Below are positions 17,815-26,059 of a DNA stretch of 64,000 nt, in pieces. The first letter of the stretch is position 1; every line of letters starts with the position of its first letter. The notes beneath the pieces were generated by a model. The model ran no database searches, had not been told where the DNA came from, and saw only the letters and a program-made list of their open reading frames with translations. The DNA is taken from contig NZ_FRAD01000014.1 in NCBI RefSeq assembly GCF_900142225.1, positions 31,566 through 95,565 of the forward strand. Direction: 5' to 3'. The DNA comes from Hathewaya proteolytica DSM 3090 (GTDB taxonomy: Bacteria > Bacillota > Clostridia > Clostridiales > Clostridiaceae). A program made the position numbers and the translations under genes.

Positions 17815-18960
17815 CTATTTACTTTGTTCTAAGCAACTAAAATCAAAAGCCTTTTCTTTTACTTCATCAAAGGATTTACCCTTTAATTCGCCTGAGAACT
17901 TGCCCATTTCGTTTAATGCTTTAACATATACATTTATTCCGTTGTACCATTTTTCTGATGGTGTTGTAAAATACTTTATTTCACACTTATTAATAGCATT
18001 TTCTGACACACCTATTTTTTGTGACAATATTTTTGCCACTTCATCTTTATGTTCATCAGCGTAATGGCCTAAGTTTCCAAGAAGCTTTATCAATGCCTTT
18101 GTAGCTTCTGGATTTTTCTCTACAACTTCTGTTCTTGCACCCAATGAACAGCAAGGGAAATCATCCCAAGATCCAACAGGTGGGAAATTTTTAAGTGTAA
18201 TTGCAATTTCACCAACACCCTTATCCTCTGCTGCTTCTGGATGGTGTGATGGTCCTACCCATGCATCTACTTGTTTACTAGCAAGAGATGGTAGAAGGTT
18301 GCTACTTCCCTTTAGATCCACTAATATAACCTGTGCAGTTGAATCACTTGGATCCTCAGTTACTTTAATTCCCTCATTTTTCAATACAGCTTCCATAACA
18401 ATTCTTGGAGCACTAACTGGTGAGTGGTATCCTATCTTCACTGGTGTTTTTGATTCTACTATGTACTTTTTAACATCTTCCCATGATTTCAAATTTGATT
18501 TTGGTGGAAAAACAAGAGCTATTCCATTACTTTGGAAAGGAGTTATTAGTTTTACTGCTGCACCATTGTCCACAGCGCTCATTATTGCAGTACTAGAGCA
18601 CAAACCGTAATCAAGATTTTTCTGACTTAGCATATTTGCAGTTTCAGAACCACCCTTTGTAGGTATGTAATTCATAATAGCTAGTTTCTTACCATTTTCA
18701 ATAAGCTCATACTTATCATCTGACAATGGATTTAAATATACTCCCTGCTTTTTAAAATCTTCTGCCTTTGGTCCTAATACATTTAGTATGCCTGTATGTA
18801 ATTCATTTCCCCATGCAATGGTTAGTTCTGGCAACTTTTCTGTTGCTGTATTTTCGCCTTTTGCTGGTGTTTTTCCGCTTTCCACAGTTTTGCCACAGCC
18901 TGTTAACGTAGTCAAAGCCAACACTGCGCAAGTGATCAATGCTAATATTTTTTTCTTCAT
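17815..18960 (-). CDS. ABC transporter substrate-binding lipoprotein, NMT1/TauA-like
   Basis: 381-aa exported lipoprotein: MKKKILALITCAVLALTTLTGC has a lipobox with Cys22. The body has the two-lobed NMT1/SsuA fold; NLDYGLCSSTAIMSAVDNGA and VDLKGSSNLLPSLASKQVDAWVGP are the usual ligand-side loops. A vicinal Cys-Cys (FPCCSLGA) sits where many relatives have PCC or a single Cys; the binding protein of the sao operon has the same feature (GECCVLSL). It may suggest a sulfur-containing or thiophilic ligand, but this is weak. The promoter region carries two palindromes (19015-19050). First gene of its operon. Confidence 0.92.
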   Translation of the reverse strand: MKKKILALITCAVLALTTLTGCGKTVESGKTPAKGENTATEKLPELTIAWGNELHTGILNVLGPKAEDFKKQGVYLNPLSDDKYELIENGKKLAIMNYIPTKGGSETANMLSQKNLDYGLCSSTAIMSAVDNGAAVKLITPFQSNGIALVFPPKSNLKSWEDVKKYIVESKTPVKIGYHSPVSAPRIVMEAVLKNEGIKVTEDPSDSTAQVILVDLKGSSNLLPSLASKQVDAWVGPSHHPEAAEDKGVGEIAITLKNFPPVGSWDDFPCCSLGARTEVVEKNPEATKALIKLLGNLGHYADEHKDEVAKILSQKIGVSENAINKCEIKYFTTPSEKWYNGINVYVKALNEMGKFSGELKGKSFDEVKEKAFDFSCLEQSK

Positions 18961-19014
18961 GTCTACACTTCCTTACATATTAATATATATTTCGACAACA
19001 TGTCCCACAGAATA

Positions 19015-19050
19015 TTGTATACAAGGAAAAAACATTTGTACAATACAAAT
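19015..19050 (-). promoter_or_regulatory. Promoter with two palindromes upstream of the NMT1-like ABC operon
   Basis: ATTTGTA-CAA-TACAAAT (19034-19050) and TTGTATACAA (19015-19024) share TTGTA/TACAA half-sites. On the minus strand a TTGTAC -35 and TATACA -10, about 16 nt apart, lie within them, so a repressor bound here would block transcription. The regulator is unknown. Confidence 0.5.
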
Positions 19051-19163
19051 ATATAATTGATTTAAAATTGTCTATCGGATATTTCTATATCAAATCAATA
19101 AAAATTCATTTTATCTTAACAGTTTATTAAGGGAATATTTCATATTTACAAATAATGCTTTCA

Positions 19164-19190
19164 TTAAGTATTGATTATTTAATACGATAA
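19164..19190 (+). promoter_or_regulatory. Sigma-D-like promoter of the second chemotaxis receptor gene
   Basis: TTAA, a 15-nt spacer, then TACGATAA, close to the sigma-28 consensus and sharing ACGATAA with the other receptor gene's upstream region. Confidence 0.5.
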
Positions 19191-19245
19191 TATAATTGTT
19201 GAAATAATTTGTTTTATGTTACTTTATAAGGGGGAGGATATATAA

Positions 19246-20943
19246 ATGCCTAAATTAAAAAACAAGATAAAACCAAAATCCACACTAAAAGTAAAATCCA
19301 AACTAAGACTGATAACGATTATCGCCCAGGCTGCTACAATAATTTCACTTGTAACGGGCTTCTATTTTGTAATCATGCTAAGTCAAGGAATAAATGCCAC
19401 TCAAGAAACCATACTTCCTGTGACAAGGGAGTTGTCCAACGTTAAATTAAATCTTTCCAAAATTGAAAACAATATTTTGCAGATGATTGCCACAGATTCT
19501 GAGGATACTGAAGAGTTTAGTAAATTATCCGATGAAAGTCGAAAACTTTGGAAAGATGTTTATAATTCACTAAATATAATAAAAAAGTTGGATTCAACTG
19601 TGGACATAAAAGATCTGAACATTACCTTTGCATCTTTAAGTGTATTGCAAAATGAAATCGAACAATATGCCCCTCATGAGGAAACTTATGCAAAGGCTCT
19701 TTCTATATTTAATTTAGATTTTACCACCTCAACAAAAGCTGTAACGGATAAAATTGAAAGTATGTCAAACAAAATAGAAAAAACCTCCTCTGAGGGATTG
19801 CGTAGAGACCAAATCACTTCTACCATAGGTTTAATATTAATGTCAATTATAGCTGTGATTTCCATTATTGTATTGCTTATAATTTCAAAAGTCCTTATAA
19901 GGGATATTGCAAACCCTGTGGCGAAAATCACGGATTTCATATCGGAATTTGAAAAAGGCAACCTTCACAACCATATAGACTATGAAAGTCAAGATGAATT
20001 TGGAGAGCTGTGTACTTCAATAAAAACCAGTACCTTATCCATCTCTTCATACATAGATGAAATAGATAGAATCATGGGAGAGCTATCTCAAGGCAATTTC
20101 ACAGTGAAGCCCAACATGGAATTTGTAGGAGATTTTAAAAATATACAAACCTCCATTGAGGATTTCATATTAAAAATTTCTTCCGTCATAGCAGAAATAA
20201 ACGATTCAGCCATTAAGGTATCTTACACCGCTGAGCAATTTTCTGATACATCCAGGGTTTTATCGGAAGGAACCACGGATCAAGCCAGCTCTGTGGAAGA
20301 ATTGTACGCAACAATATCGCAAATAACAGATAAAATTAACAACAATGCTGAAAATACTAAGGCATCCCTTGAACGAACTTTACACCTGAGAAAAGCTGTA
20401 GAGCAATCTTCCAAAAACATGGATTCTATGATTCTAGCCATGGAAAAGATGAGAGATAAATCTGCTGATGTTAAAAACATTGTAACGAAAATTGAAGACA
20501 TCACAGCGCAGACAAATCTCCTATCACTAAATGCAGCCATAGAAGCTGCCAGCGCTGGAGAAGCTGGAAGAGGTTTTGCCGTTGTAGCTGAAGAAGTAAG
20601 AAAACTAGCCGAAGATAGTAAAAAATCTGCCCTTGAAACCAAGGAACTTGTTCAAGTAAACATAGATGAAATCGCTAGTGGTACAAGCATCACAGAAAGT
20701 GTCATATCTGATTTAAAGAAAGCCATTGAAGGTTTAGCTACTATAGCTGAAGATTCAAAAACCACCGCCGAGGCTGTAGAGTACGAGGCCCAAGCAATGA
20801 AACAGATTGAGGCAGCCATTGGCCAAATTTCCGACGTAATTCAAAATAACTCCGCTACTTCTGAAGAAACCTCAGCATCTAGTGAAACCCTTTCCCTTGA
20901 AGCTGAACACTTGAAAGAGCTAGTAGAACAATTTAAGATATAA
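19246..20943 (+). CDS. Methyl-accepting chemotaxis protein
   Basis: 565-aa transmembrane receptor. A basic N-terminus (Lys-rich residues 2-22) precedes the first membrane helix at about 25-47; the second is near 190-215. Between them is a helical sensor without recognisable ligand motif. HAMP (NPVAKITDFISEFEKGNLHN) and the signalling tip EDITAQTNLLSLNAAIEAAS are clear. GGGGGAGG lies upstream of the ATG at 19246. It sits between an ABC uptake operon and the sao operon. Sensing of a substrate of one of these is possible but unsupported. Confidence 0.95.
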   Translation: MPKLKNKIKPKSTLKVKSKLRLITIIAQAATIISLVTGFYFVIMLSQGINATQETILPVTRELSNVKLNLSKIENNILQMIATDSEDTEEFSKLSDESRKLWKDVYNSLNIIKKLDSTVDIKDLNITFASLSVLQNEIEQYAPHEETYAKALSIFNLDFTTSTKAVTDKIESMSNKIEKTSSEGLRRDQITSTIGLILMSIIAVISIIVLLIISKVLIRDIANPVAKITDFISEFEKGNLHNHIDYESQDEFGELCTSIKTSTLSISSYIDEIDRIMGELSQGNFTVKPNMEFVGDFKNIQTSIEDFILKISSVIAEINDSAIKVSYTAEQFSDTSRVLSEGTTDQASSVEELYATISQITDKINNNAENTKASLERTLHLRKAVEQSSKNMDSMILAMEKMRDKSADVKNIVTKIEDITAQTNLLSLNAAIEAASAGEAGRGFAVVAEEVRKLAEDSKKSALETKELVQVNIDEIASGTSITESVISDLKKAIEGLATIAEDSKTTAEAVEYEAQAMKQIEAAIGQISDVIQNNSATSEETSASSETLSLEAEHLKELVEQFKI

Positions 20944-20949
20944 CAATAA

Positions 20950-20996
20950 AAAAATCTGTGTTGTAAAAGTCTAAACTTGTACAAACACAGATTTTT
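20950..20996. terminator. Bidirectional terminator between the receptor gene and the sao operon
   Basis: Perfect 13-bp stem AAAAATCTGTGTT/AACACAGATTTTT. It ends the receptor gene and, on the minus strand, the sao operon after saoD. Confidence 0.9.
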
Positions 20997-21001
20997 GTTA
21001 C

Positions 21002-21334
21002 TTACAATGTGATTATCTGTTCTACTCCAGCTTCTCCAAGTATACCATACAATGTTGGGAAGCACCCTATACCAGCGCCATCTACGAGTTTGTCATCTAT
21101 ATTCCTCTCTATAGCACATTTGTCGCATGCTAAAAGCACCATGCCACTTTTTTCGTGGAGTTTCTGAAGTCTTTCACCTATTTCGCTCCCCTTTTCTAAC
21201 ATATACGTGTTGTTAAATACGAAGAACATCCCAAGCACCTCTGCACCATGATTACCCGCCTCTAGCTGTGGAATAATCATGTCATTTAGTATTGTCCTTG
21301 TGTTTTCTGAACTTATTACATATGCAACTTTCAT
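21002..21334 (-). CDS. saoD: DsrE-like protein SaoD
   Basis: 110-aa soluble protein with the DsrE/YchN fold pattern: KVAYVISSENTRTILNDMI at the start, a central GAEVLGMFFVFNNTYML strand, and a redox-type CxxC in LLACDKCAIERNI. The family handles sulfur or persulfide groups, and the CxxC could bind a soft metal. It is the last gene of the nine-gene minus-strand operon, 28 nt after saoL, with AGGAGG before its ATG. The symbol follows NCBI family naming for the Sao system as I remember it. The biochemical role is not known. Confidence 0.8.
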   Translation of the reverse strand: MKVAYVISSENTRTILNDMIIPQLEAGNHGAEVLGMFFVFNNTYMLEKGSEIGERLQKLHEKSGMVLLACDKCAIERNIDDKLVDGAGIGCFPTLYGILGEAGVEQIITL

Positions 21335-21361
21335 ACAATAATCCTCCTATCTTTATAAAAT

Positions 21362-22000
21362 CTATCTAAAATCAAATAGCTCATATGATACCTCTATTGC
21401 CTCTTCTACAGACAATTTATATATCTCATCTTTATTTACCTGCATTTTACTTACCCATTCATCGAAATCTCTCTCCGTACAGAAGAAGTTCATGATATTT
21501 CAACAAGATGATGCCCAATCTGTATGCCTATTCAGATCTACATGCAGCGCATGAAGTGTAGGTGGGTTAAAATCATACAACTTTCCATCCCTTATTTCCA
21601 CCCTCACTGATTTACCCGTATTACTGCAAACCGATTCAACTACTACATCTTGATGAAATGTGAACGTTGTCCCCATGGCATCAATGGCACACATAGCAGA
21701 AAACCTTCTTCCATCAGCTAGGGTTACATGATGGTTTGTACCTAGTGCAGACACTGGATAAACAAAATTTACATTTCCATCTTCATCTGCTACAAAACCG
21801 TTGTGTTCTTTAAGTAAAGTTAGTTTTTTTTCCAAGTTATCTATTCGTATTTTTGTGAAAAGTTTTTCTATATCTTTTTTTAAACTAAATGCTCTTTTAT
21901 TTTCTATTGTAAAATCCATTATAGCTTTTCGAATAATATTTTCTTCTTCACTATAACAACTGCATTTATTTACAATATTTAATTTTTGTGCTGTATTCAT
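21362..22000 (-). CDS. saoL: Organomercurial-lyase-like selenoprotein SaoL (MerB homologue, in-frame UGA = Sec)
   Basis: 212 aa when the TGA at 21500-21502 is read as selenocysteine; a plain reading stops at 166 aa. MerB cleaves carbon-mercury bonds using Cys96, Asp99 and Cys159. Here ALGTNHHVTLADGRRFSAMC and then AIDAMGTTFTFHQD hold the equivalents of Cys96 and Asp99. The interrupted segment reads DWASSC-Sec-NIMNFFCTERDFDEW, matching MerB's Cys159-Cys160 followed by an aromatic strand, so Sec replaces the second cysteine. The sequence past the TGA continues as normal MerB-like coding up to TAG at 21362. A UGUACG-loop hairpin lies 18 nt after the UGA. It likely demethylates or dealkylates an organometal(loid). 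Confidence 0.88.
21467..21502 (-). promoter_or_regulatory. Candidate bacterial SECIS element of saoL
   Basis: The UGA is followed after 18 nt by loop UGUACG, closed by CUUCUUC pairing with GAGAGAG (G-U pair and bulged A). The GU in the loop is the SelB-recognition feature. It is the weakest of the four candidates. Confidence 0.5.
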
Positions 22001-22023
22001 AATTATTTCGTACCCTTCATCAA

Positions 22024-22803
22024 TTAAATTTCTGTTTGCTGTTTTTCTTCATATCCTAATGCGTCCTTCAAAATTTCCGTAAGTTGCTCTTTATATCCAA
22101 GATACTTACTGCACTCCCTATTCCTAGGTCTATCCATATCAATCTTTATATCAGCGATGATCTTACCTTTATCTGTAGACATAACCACAACCCTATCACT
22201 CATATAAACAGCTTCGTCCACATCATGAGTTACCATAATTGCAGTAGTCTTATCTTGAAGAAAAATGCCCTCCATTTCCTCTTGAAGGAGTTTTCTCATC
22301 TGAAAATCAACCGCACCAAGAGGTTCGTCTAGTAAAAGCACTTTAGGTTTACACGCTAGGGCTCTTATAACAGCTGTTCTTTGCTTCATACCACCTGATA
22401 ACTGTCCTGGATACATTTTCTCCTTACCATCAAGTTTTGCCATCTCCAATAACTCTTTAAGTCTCTTCTTCCGGTCTTCCTTAGGAATTTTTTGTTGTTT
22501 CATAGGATATAAGATATTTTTTTCTATGGTCATCCATGGGAATAAAGCATAGTTTTGAAATACAAATCCTCTATCCACACCAGGTCCTTTTACTACATTT
22601 TCACCAACTACTATATGTCCACTATCGGCAGCTTTAAAACCGCCTATTATTGTAAGCAATGTGGTTTTCCCACACCCCGAAGGTCCAAGAAGACACACAA
22701 ATTCACCTTCATTCACTTCAAAACTTATGTTATTTAGAACTTCGTGCATTTGTTTTTTTCCACTTTTAAAAGATTTACAAATCTTATCAATCTTAATATT
22801 CAT
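22024..22803 (-). CDS. saoA: ABC transporter ATP-binding protein SaoA
   Basis: 259-aa ATPase of the NitT/TauT branch. Walker A GPSGCGKTT (about residues 40-48), signature LSGGMKQRTAVIRALA, Walker B VLLLDEPLGAVDFQMR and MVTHDVDEAVYM are intact. Its ATG overlaps the TAA stop of the permease gene (TAATG), indicating coupled translation of the two subunits. The true permease stop is visible only after reading the permease's internal TGA as Sec, which independently supports that recoding. It would energise import of the substrate captured by the binding proteins encoded upstream. Confidence 0.92.
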   Translation of the reverse strand: MNIKIDKICKSFKSGKKQMHEVLNNISFEVNEGEFVCLLGPSGCGKTTLLTIIGGFKAADSGHIVVGENVVKGPGVDRGFVFQNYALFPWMTIEKNILYPMKQQKIPKEDRKKRLKELLEMAKLDGKEKMYPGQLSGGMKQRTAVIRALACKPKVLLLDEPLGAVDFQMRKLLQEEMEGIFLQDKTTAIMVTHDVDEAVYMSDRVVVMSTDKGKIIADIKIDMDRPRNRECSKYLGYKEQLTEILKDALGYEEKQQTEI

Positions 22804-23609
22804 TACTCTTCACGTCTCCATCTTACGAGATATTTATTTAAAGCATATAGTCCCCTATCTATAATAAATCCTATAAGAGCAGCAAATATCATCAGTGCAA
22901 TAAGCCTATCTGTCATCATCATCGTCTGAGATCGTACCATTAAAAAGCCAAGACCTTGGCTTGTAGCTATGAACTCCGCTCAGATTACAGACATCCACCC
23001 ACTAGACAGTGCCACACGAGCCCCTGTCATTATGTATGGAATTGTTCCTGGTACAACTACATCTTTAAAAATACTTACGGGGCCTGCCCCCATGCTTCTT
23101 GCAGCATTGTAATAATCCTTTGATATACTCCTAACTCCACTTATGGTATTTAATATTACTGGAAATACCCCTGAAAAAGCAATAAGAAATATAGTCGGTC
23201 CATCTCCTATGCCAAACCAAACAATGGTAAGAGGCACCCATGCCATAATGGGAATTTGCCTTACGGAATCCATGAAACCAGCAAGCATGCTATTCATAAA
23301 CCTTGACAACCCCATTATAAATCCAAGGAAGATTCCTATAATCATTGCCCAGCCGAAACCTTTAAGAACTCTCCCCATGGTAAGAGATATATTGTATATT
23401 ACTTCTTGGTCAGTAATACAGGATATAAATTGGGTGAATACATCACTAGCTTTAGGCATTATTAGTGCATTATTCTGCTTTACAGCATACATCTGCCATA
23501 GAGTAACTAAAATAATGGTAACTATGATTTTGTAAATAATCTCTTTCCTACTATTGCCAGATAGCTTTACTTTTTTAGGGGATGTATTTTGATATTTAGC
23601 TTCTGCCAT
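22803..23609 (-). CDS. saoP: ABC transporter permease selenoprotein SaoP (in-frame UGA = Sec)
   Basis: 268 aa when TGA at 22980-22982 is decoded; otherwise it ends at 209 aa in the middle of a conserved segment. The EAA-loop region (AARSMGAGPVSIFKDVVVPG) is present. Around the TGA the reading is SSGWMSVI-Sec-AEFIATSQGLGFLM, matching the family's usual W-x-x-V-x-A-E-M/F-I-x-A-x-x-G-L-G-x-L pattern; Sec replaces the residue before Ala-Glu, normally a small residue. Two further helices and a basic tail follow, ending in TAA that overlaps the saoA start. A perfect 7-bp hairpin with a GGUC loop lies downstream of the UGA. The ATG has AAAGGAGAG upstream and overlaps saoB by 43 nt. Confidence 0.9.
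22945..22982 (-). promoter_or_regulatory. Candidate bacterial SECIS element of saoP
   Basis: UGA, 17 nt, then AAGCCAA-GGUC-UUGGCUU, a perfect 7-bp stem whose GGUC loop resembles the apical loop of the E. coli fdhF SECIS. Confidence 0.8.
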
Positions 23610-24439
23610 TCTCTAACTCTCCTTTCATCTGTGTAATCTCCACCGAACAGTTTCTCAGATACTTTTAACATGTTATAATCCTCAAGTAAATATGAAATAA
23701 TATTGTTGTAACTCTGTTTAAATTTCTGGTACTCTGGACCGCTATAAAACTTTTTATTCACAATAATCGAGTATGTGTCAAACTCTTCAGCTTTTTTTGG
23801 AAATATCCTTTTTCCAGGCACATTTAAAGAATTAAAATAATCAATTACTATTCCACCAACTTTTCCAGTTTCCATCACATATGTCAAGGCTCTAGTTTCC
23901 ATGGCAAAGGGGGCATATTCCTTGCCAAGAAGTTGTGATACCATGTCTTTCTCATACTGACGGCCTGAAGATACTCCAATACTTTTGTTACGCTCGTCTT
24001 TCTGAATTATAATACTGGAGTTGGTAATAGCCTTATCAAAAACAAAAAATCGGCTATCCTTTCGCTTAAACTCTTGTGCCTTAGAGCTGCAAATTATAGC
24101 TACATCAAGGGCATCTGAACTCAGAGCCATCTGCACTGAATTATTTCAGCAGTCTTGAAAATCGTATACCATTATATCTTCAAGTTTAACAGCCTTTTCT
24201 CCATAAATACCTTGCAAGCATTTTCCTATTATATGTGGCACCCCAGCGGTTACACCTATACGTATTTCACTTTTTTCCCTATATGTATTTTCTTTAAATA
24301 AGAATGTAGCTGCTACGAAAACACTAGCAGCCACACCCATGAACACGAATATACTTTTTATTAGATTTACATTATTTCTTTTCTGATACTGTTTTGATTT
24401 CTGGTTCTCTAGTTTTTGCTTTTTCAAGCCATTCCTCAT
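23567..24439 (-). CDS. saoB: Substrate-binding selenoprotein SaoB (in-frame UGA = Sec)
   Basis: 290 aa when TGA at 24146-24148 is read as Sec; it otherwise appears as two separate frames of 97 and 189 aa in the same phase. An N-terminal membrane anchor (about residues 24-47, NLIKSIFVFMGVAASVFVAA) is followed by a binding-protein lobe IRIGVTAGVPHIIGKCLQG, then VYDFQDC-Sec-NNSVQMAL. The pattern downstream (SSDALDVAIICSSKAQEF, IGVSSGRQYEKDM) is that of periplasmic NMT1-like proteins. The Cys-Sec pair probably binds a soft metal or metalloid ligand. The start ATG at 24439 has GGAGGG 8 nt upstream and overlaps the preceding gene by 68 nt. Confidence 0.88.
24110..24148 (-). promoter_or_regulatory. 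Candidate bacterial SECIS element of saoB
   Basis: UGA, 17 nt, then GGC-UCUG-AGUU-CAGA-U-GCC: a 7-bp stem with one bulged U and a loop containing GU, located as in known bacterial SECIS elements. Confidence 0.75.
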
Positions 24440-25550
24440 ATGTTATTCCCTCCGGAAATACAGAATCAACTTTTTCGCTAATAAACTTTTCGAAATCATC
24501 AACCTTACTATCATTAATATAATCATGATTTACAATCTGTTCTACAGTTACTTTACCATAATCACCATGAGATATATTCTCGTCCATCATTCTCTGTATA
24601 GCCTCATTATTTAACTTCCATGTTAAAGTTCTTCCCTCACCAACGGTCTTTTTGTATACGGTTCTAAGGCCAACTTCTAGTGGTACACCATAATTATTTG
24701 CAAATATATTTGCAGCTTCTAATGGATGTGTATAAATAAACTCTATTGACTTACTATGAGCAAGTATTAATCTCTTTGCAATATCAGGGTGTGCTTTTGC
24801 AAAATTAGTGTTTAATGATAAAACACAACATTCACCTTCCTGTTCACCCTTTATTCTATCATCCATGGCAAATATTTTTCCTGTTTTCTCATATTCAGCC
24901 ATAGAACCCCATGGGTCACATGCTGTATATCCTTTAATTTTTCCAGTTTTCAAAGCTAAATATTTACTTTGGTCACTATCAAAGCTTATACCATTATAGT
25001 TTTTGCCTTCTGTAGGTATATCTAAAGTTTTAGACATTACTCTCCATGATGAACCCTTTTCTGGTTCTGGCCCAATGCCAAGTGTTTGACCTACTAACTG
25101 TTTTCCATCGGTTATATCATTAGAAACAACAAGGTAATATGATCCACCTGTATGGTTATTAGCAGCTATTGTTATTGGTGTTCCCACTAAAAATCCTTTG
25201 GCTATATTCTGAAAGCCTATGTACCCTGCATCCATCTTCCCTGCTGACATGGCTTGTGGCACCTTACCATTACCAGTCACATTAACCTTTATCCCGCAAG
25301 CTTCAAATATTCCTGAGTCTTTACCAATGCATGCAGCAGTCATGTGGTCACAGTTATAATACCCCAAATTTACCGTATAATCATCTTTAATCTTAGGTAA
25401 ATTCATGCCTTTTATGGACTTTACAATGTCTGATTCCTTTCCTGAGGCCCCTCCATTATCTTTCTTTTTGTCCGTACACCCTGTTAATGTAGTCATCATC
25501 ATTCCAATACAACATGTTAGTGCAAGTAACTTCTTTAATTTCTTGTTCAT
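24372..25550 (-). CDS. ABC transporter substrate-binding lipoprotein of the sao operon
   Basis: 392-aa exported lipoprotein; MNKKLKKLLALTCCIGMMMT then TLTGC gives a lipobox. I use ATG 25550, with AAAGGAGG upstream, not the longer frame from 25601. The fold is NMT1/TauA-like: VNLGYYNCDHMTAACIGKDS, AMSAGKMDAGYIGFQNIAKG, VGQTLGIGPEPEKGSSW, and GYTACDPWGSMAEYEKTG with the usual second-lobe motif. It has a vicinal Cys-Cys (GECCVLSL) near residue 260. It contains no Sec. It lies between saoC and saoB, so the transporter has two binding proteins. I faintly recall NCBI calling such a subunit SaoX, but am not certain enough to assign it. Confidence 0.9.
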   Translation of the reverse strand: MNKKLKKLLALTCCIGMMMTTLTGCTDKKKDNGGASGKESDIVKSIKGMNLPKIKDDYTVNLGYYNCDHMTAACIGKDSGIFEACGIKVNVTGNGKVPQAMSAGKMDAGYIGFQNIAKGFLVGTPITIAANNHTGGSYYLVVSNDITDGKQLVGQTLGIGPEPEKGSSWRVMSKTLDIPTEGKNYNGISFDSDQSKYLALKTGKIKGYTACDPWGSMAEYEKTGKIFAMDDRIKGEQEGECCVLSLNTNFAKAHPDIAKRLILAHSKSIEFIYTHPLEAANIFANNYGVPLEVGLRTVYKKTVGEGRTLTWKLNNEAIQRMMDENISHGDYGKVTVEQIVNHDYINDSKVDDFEKFISEKVDSVFPEGITYEEWLEKAKTREPEIKTVSEKK

Positions 25551-25572
25551 TTTATATTTTCCTCCTTTAATG

Positions 25573-26055
25573 TTAACAACATTGATCCATATCTTGTCCA
25601 AATAAATCCTTTATATTATTATTTACAATTCGATATATAGCATAGCCTATATTACCTCTTTTAGATCCACTAACTATAAACTCAATTTCATCCTTGTTAT
25701 CTATGTCTTTCAACTCAATAGTTTGGTTTTCTATAGGTGCTGGCACTTCATCAGTGACTGCAACGCTTGGCCCATCTATTAGTACTCTCATCCTTACCTT
25801 TTCACTACTTCTGTAAATCATAATTAAATCTTCTTTACCATCATTAGTTACATCTCCAGCTTTGCAGGTTATGGGCTCACAAGATGGAAACATTTCCTTA
25901 AAAGATTTATATAGTTTATGGCCTTCAGCAACTTTCAATGCTTCATTATGTACTTTGTCCACTTTATTCTTACTATCACATCCCATAGAAAAGATACATA
26001 CAAACACAAGCATAGCTATAATACATTTCTTTTTAAATAAATTATTTTTTACCAT
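25573..26055 (-). CDS. saoC: Cys-Cys-terminated lipoprotein SaoC
   Basis: 160-aa exported lipoprotein with a hydrophobic signal peptide and lipobox FSMGC (Cys26). The mature part has an FG-GAP/VCBS-like acidic loop (GDVTNDGKEDLIMIYR) and ends exactly in Asp-Gln-Cys-Cys before TAA. A C-terminal Cys-Cys is the defining feature of the SaoC family as I remember it; in relatives one of these may be Sec. An exposed vicinal dithiol at a chain end is well suited to binding a soft metal(loid) and handing it on. It lies 4 nt after saoE and 22 nt before the binding-protein gene, within the operon. Confidence 0.82.
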   Translation of the reverse strand: MVKNNLFKKKCIIAMLVFVCIFSMGCDSKNKVDKVHNEALKVAEGHKLYKSFKEMFPSCEPITCKAGDVTNDGKEDLIMIYRSSEKVRMRVLIDGPSVAVTDEVPAPIENQTIELKDIDNKDEIEFIVSGSKRGNIGYAIYRIVNNNIKDLFGQDMDQCC

Positions 26056-26059
26056 GAAA

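Noticed and set aside
21500..22000. Truncated 166-aa MerB relative as a pseudogene
   Set aside because: Coding continues in frame for 46 codons after TGA with family-like sequence, and three neighbours have the same feature.
24146..24439. Separate 97-aa protein gene
   Set aside because: The next frame continues in phase after one TGA, and the joined product makes one binding protein; taken as saoB.
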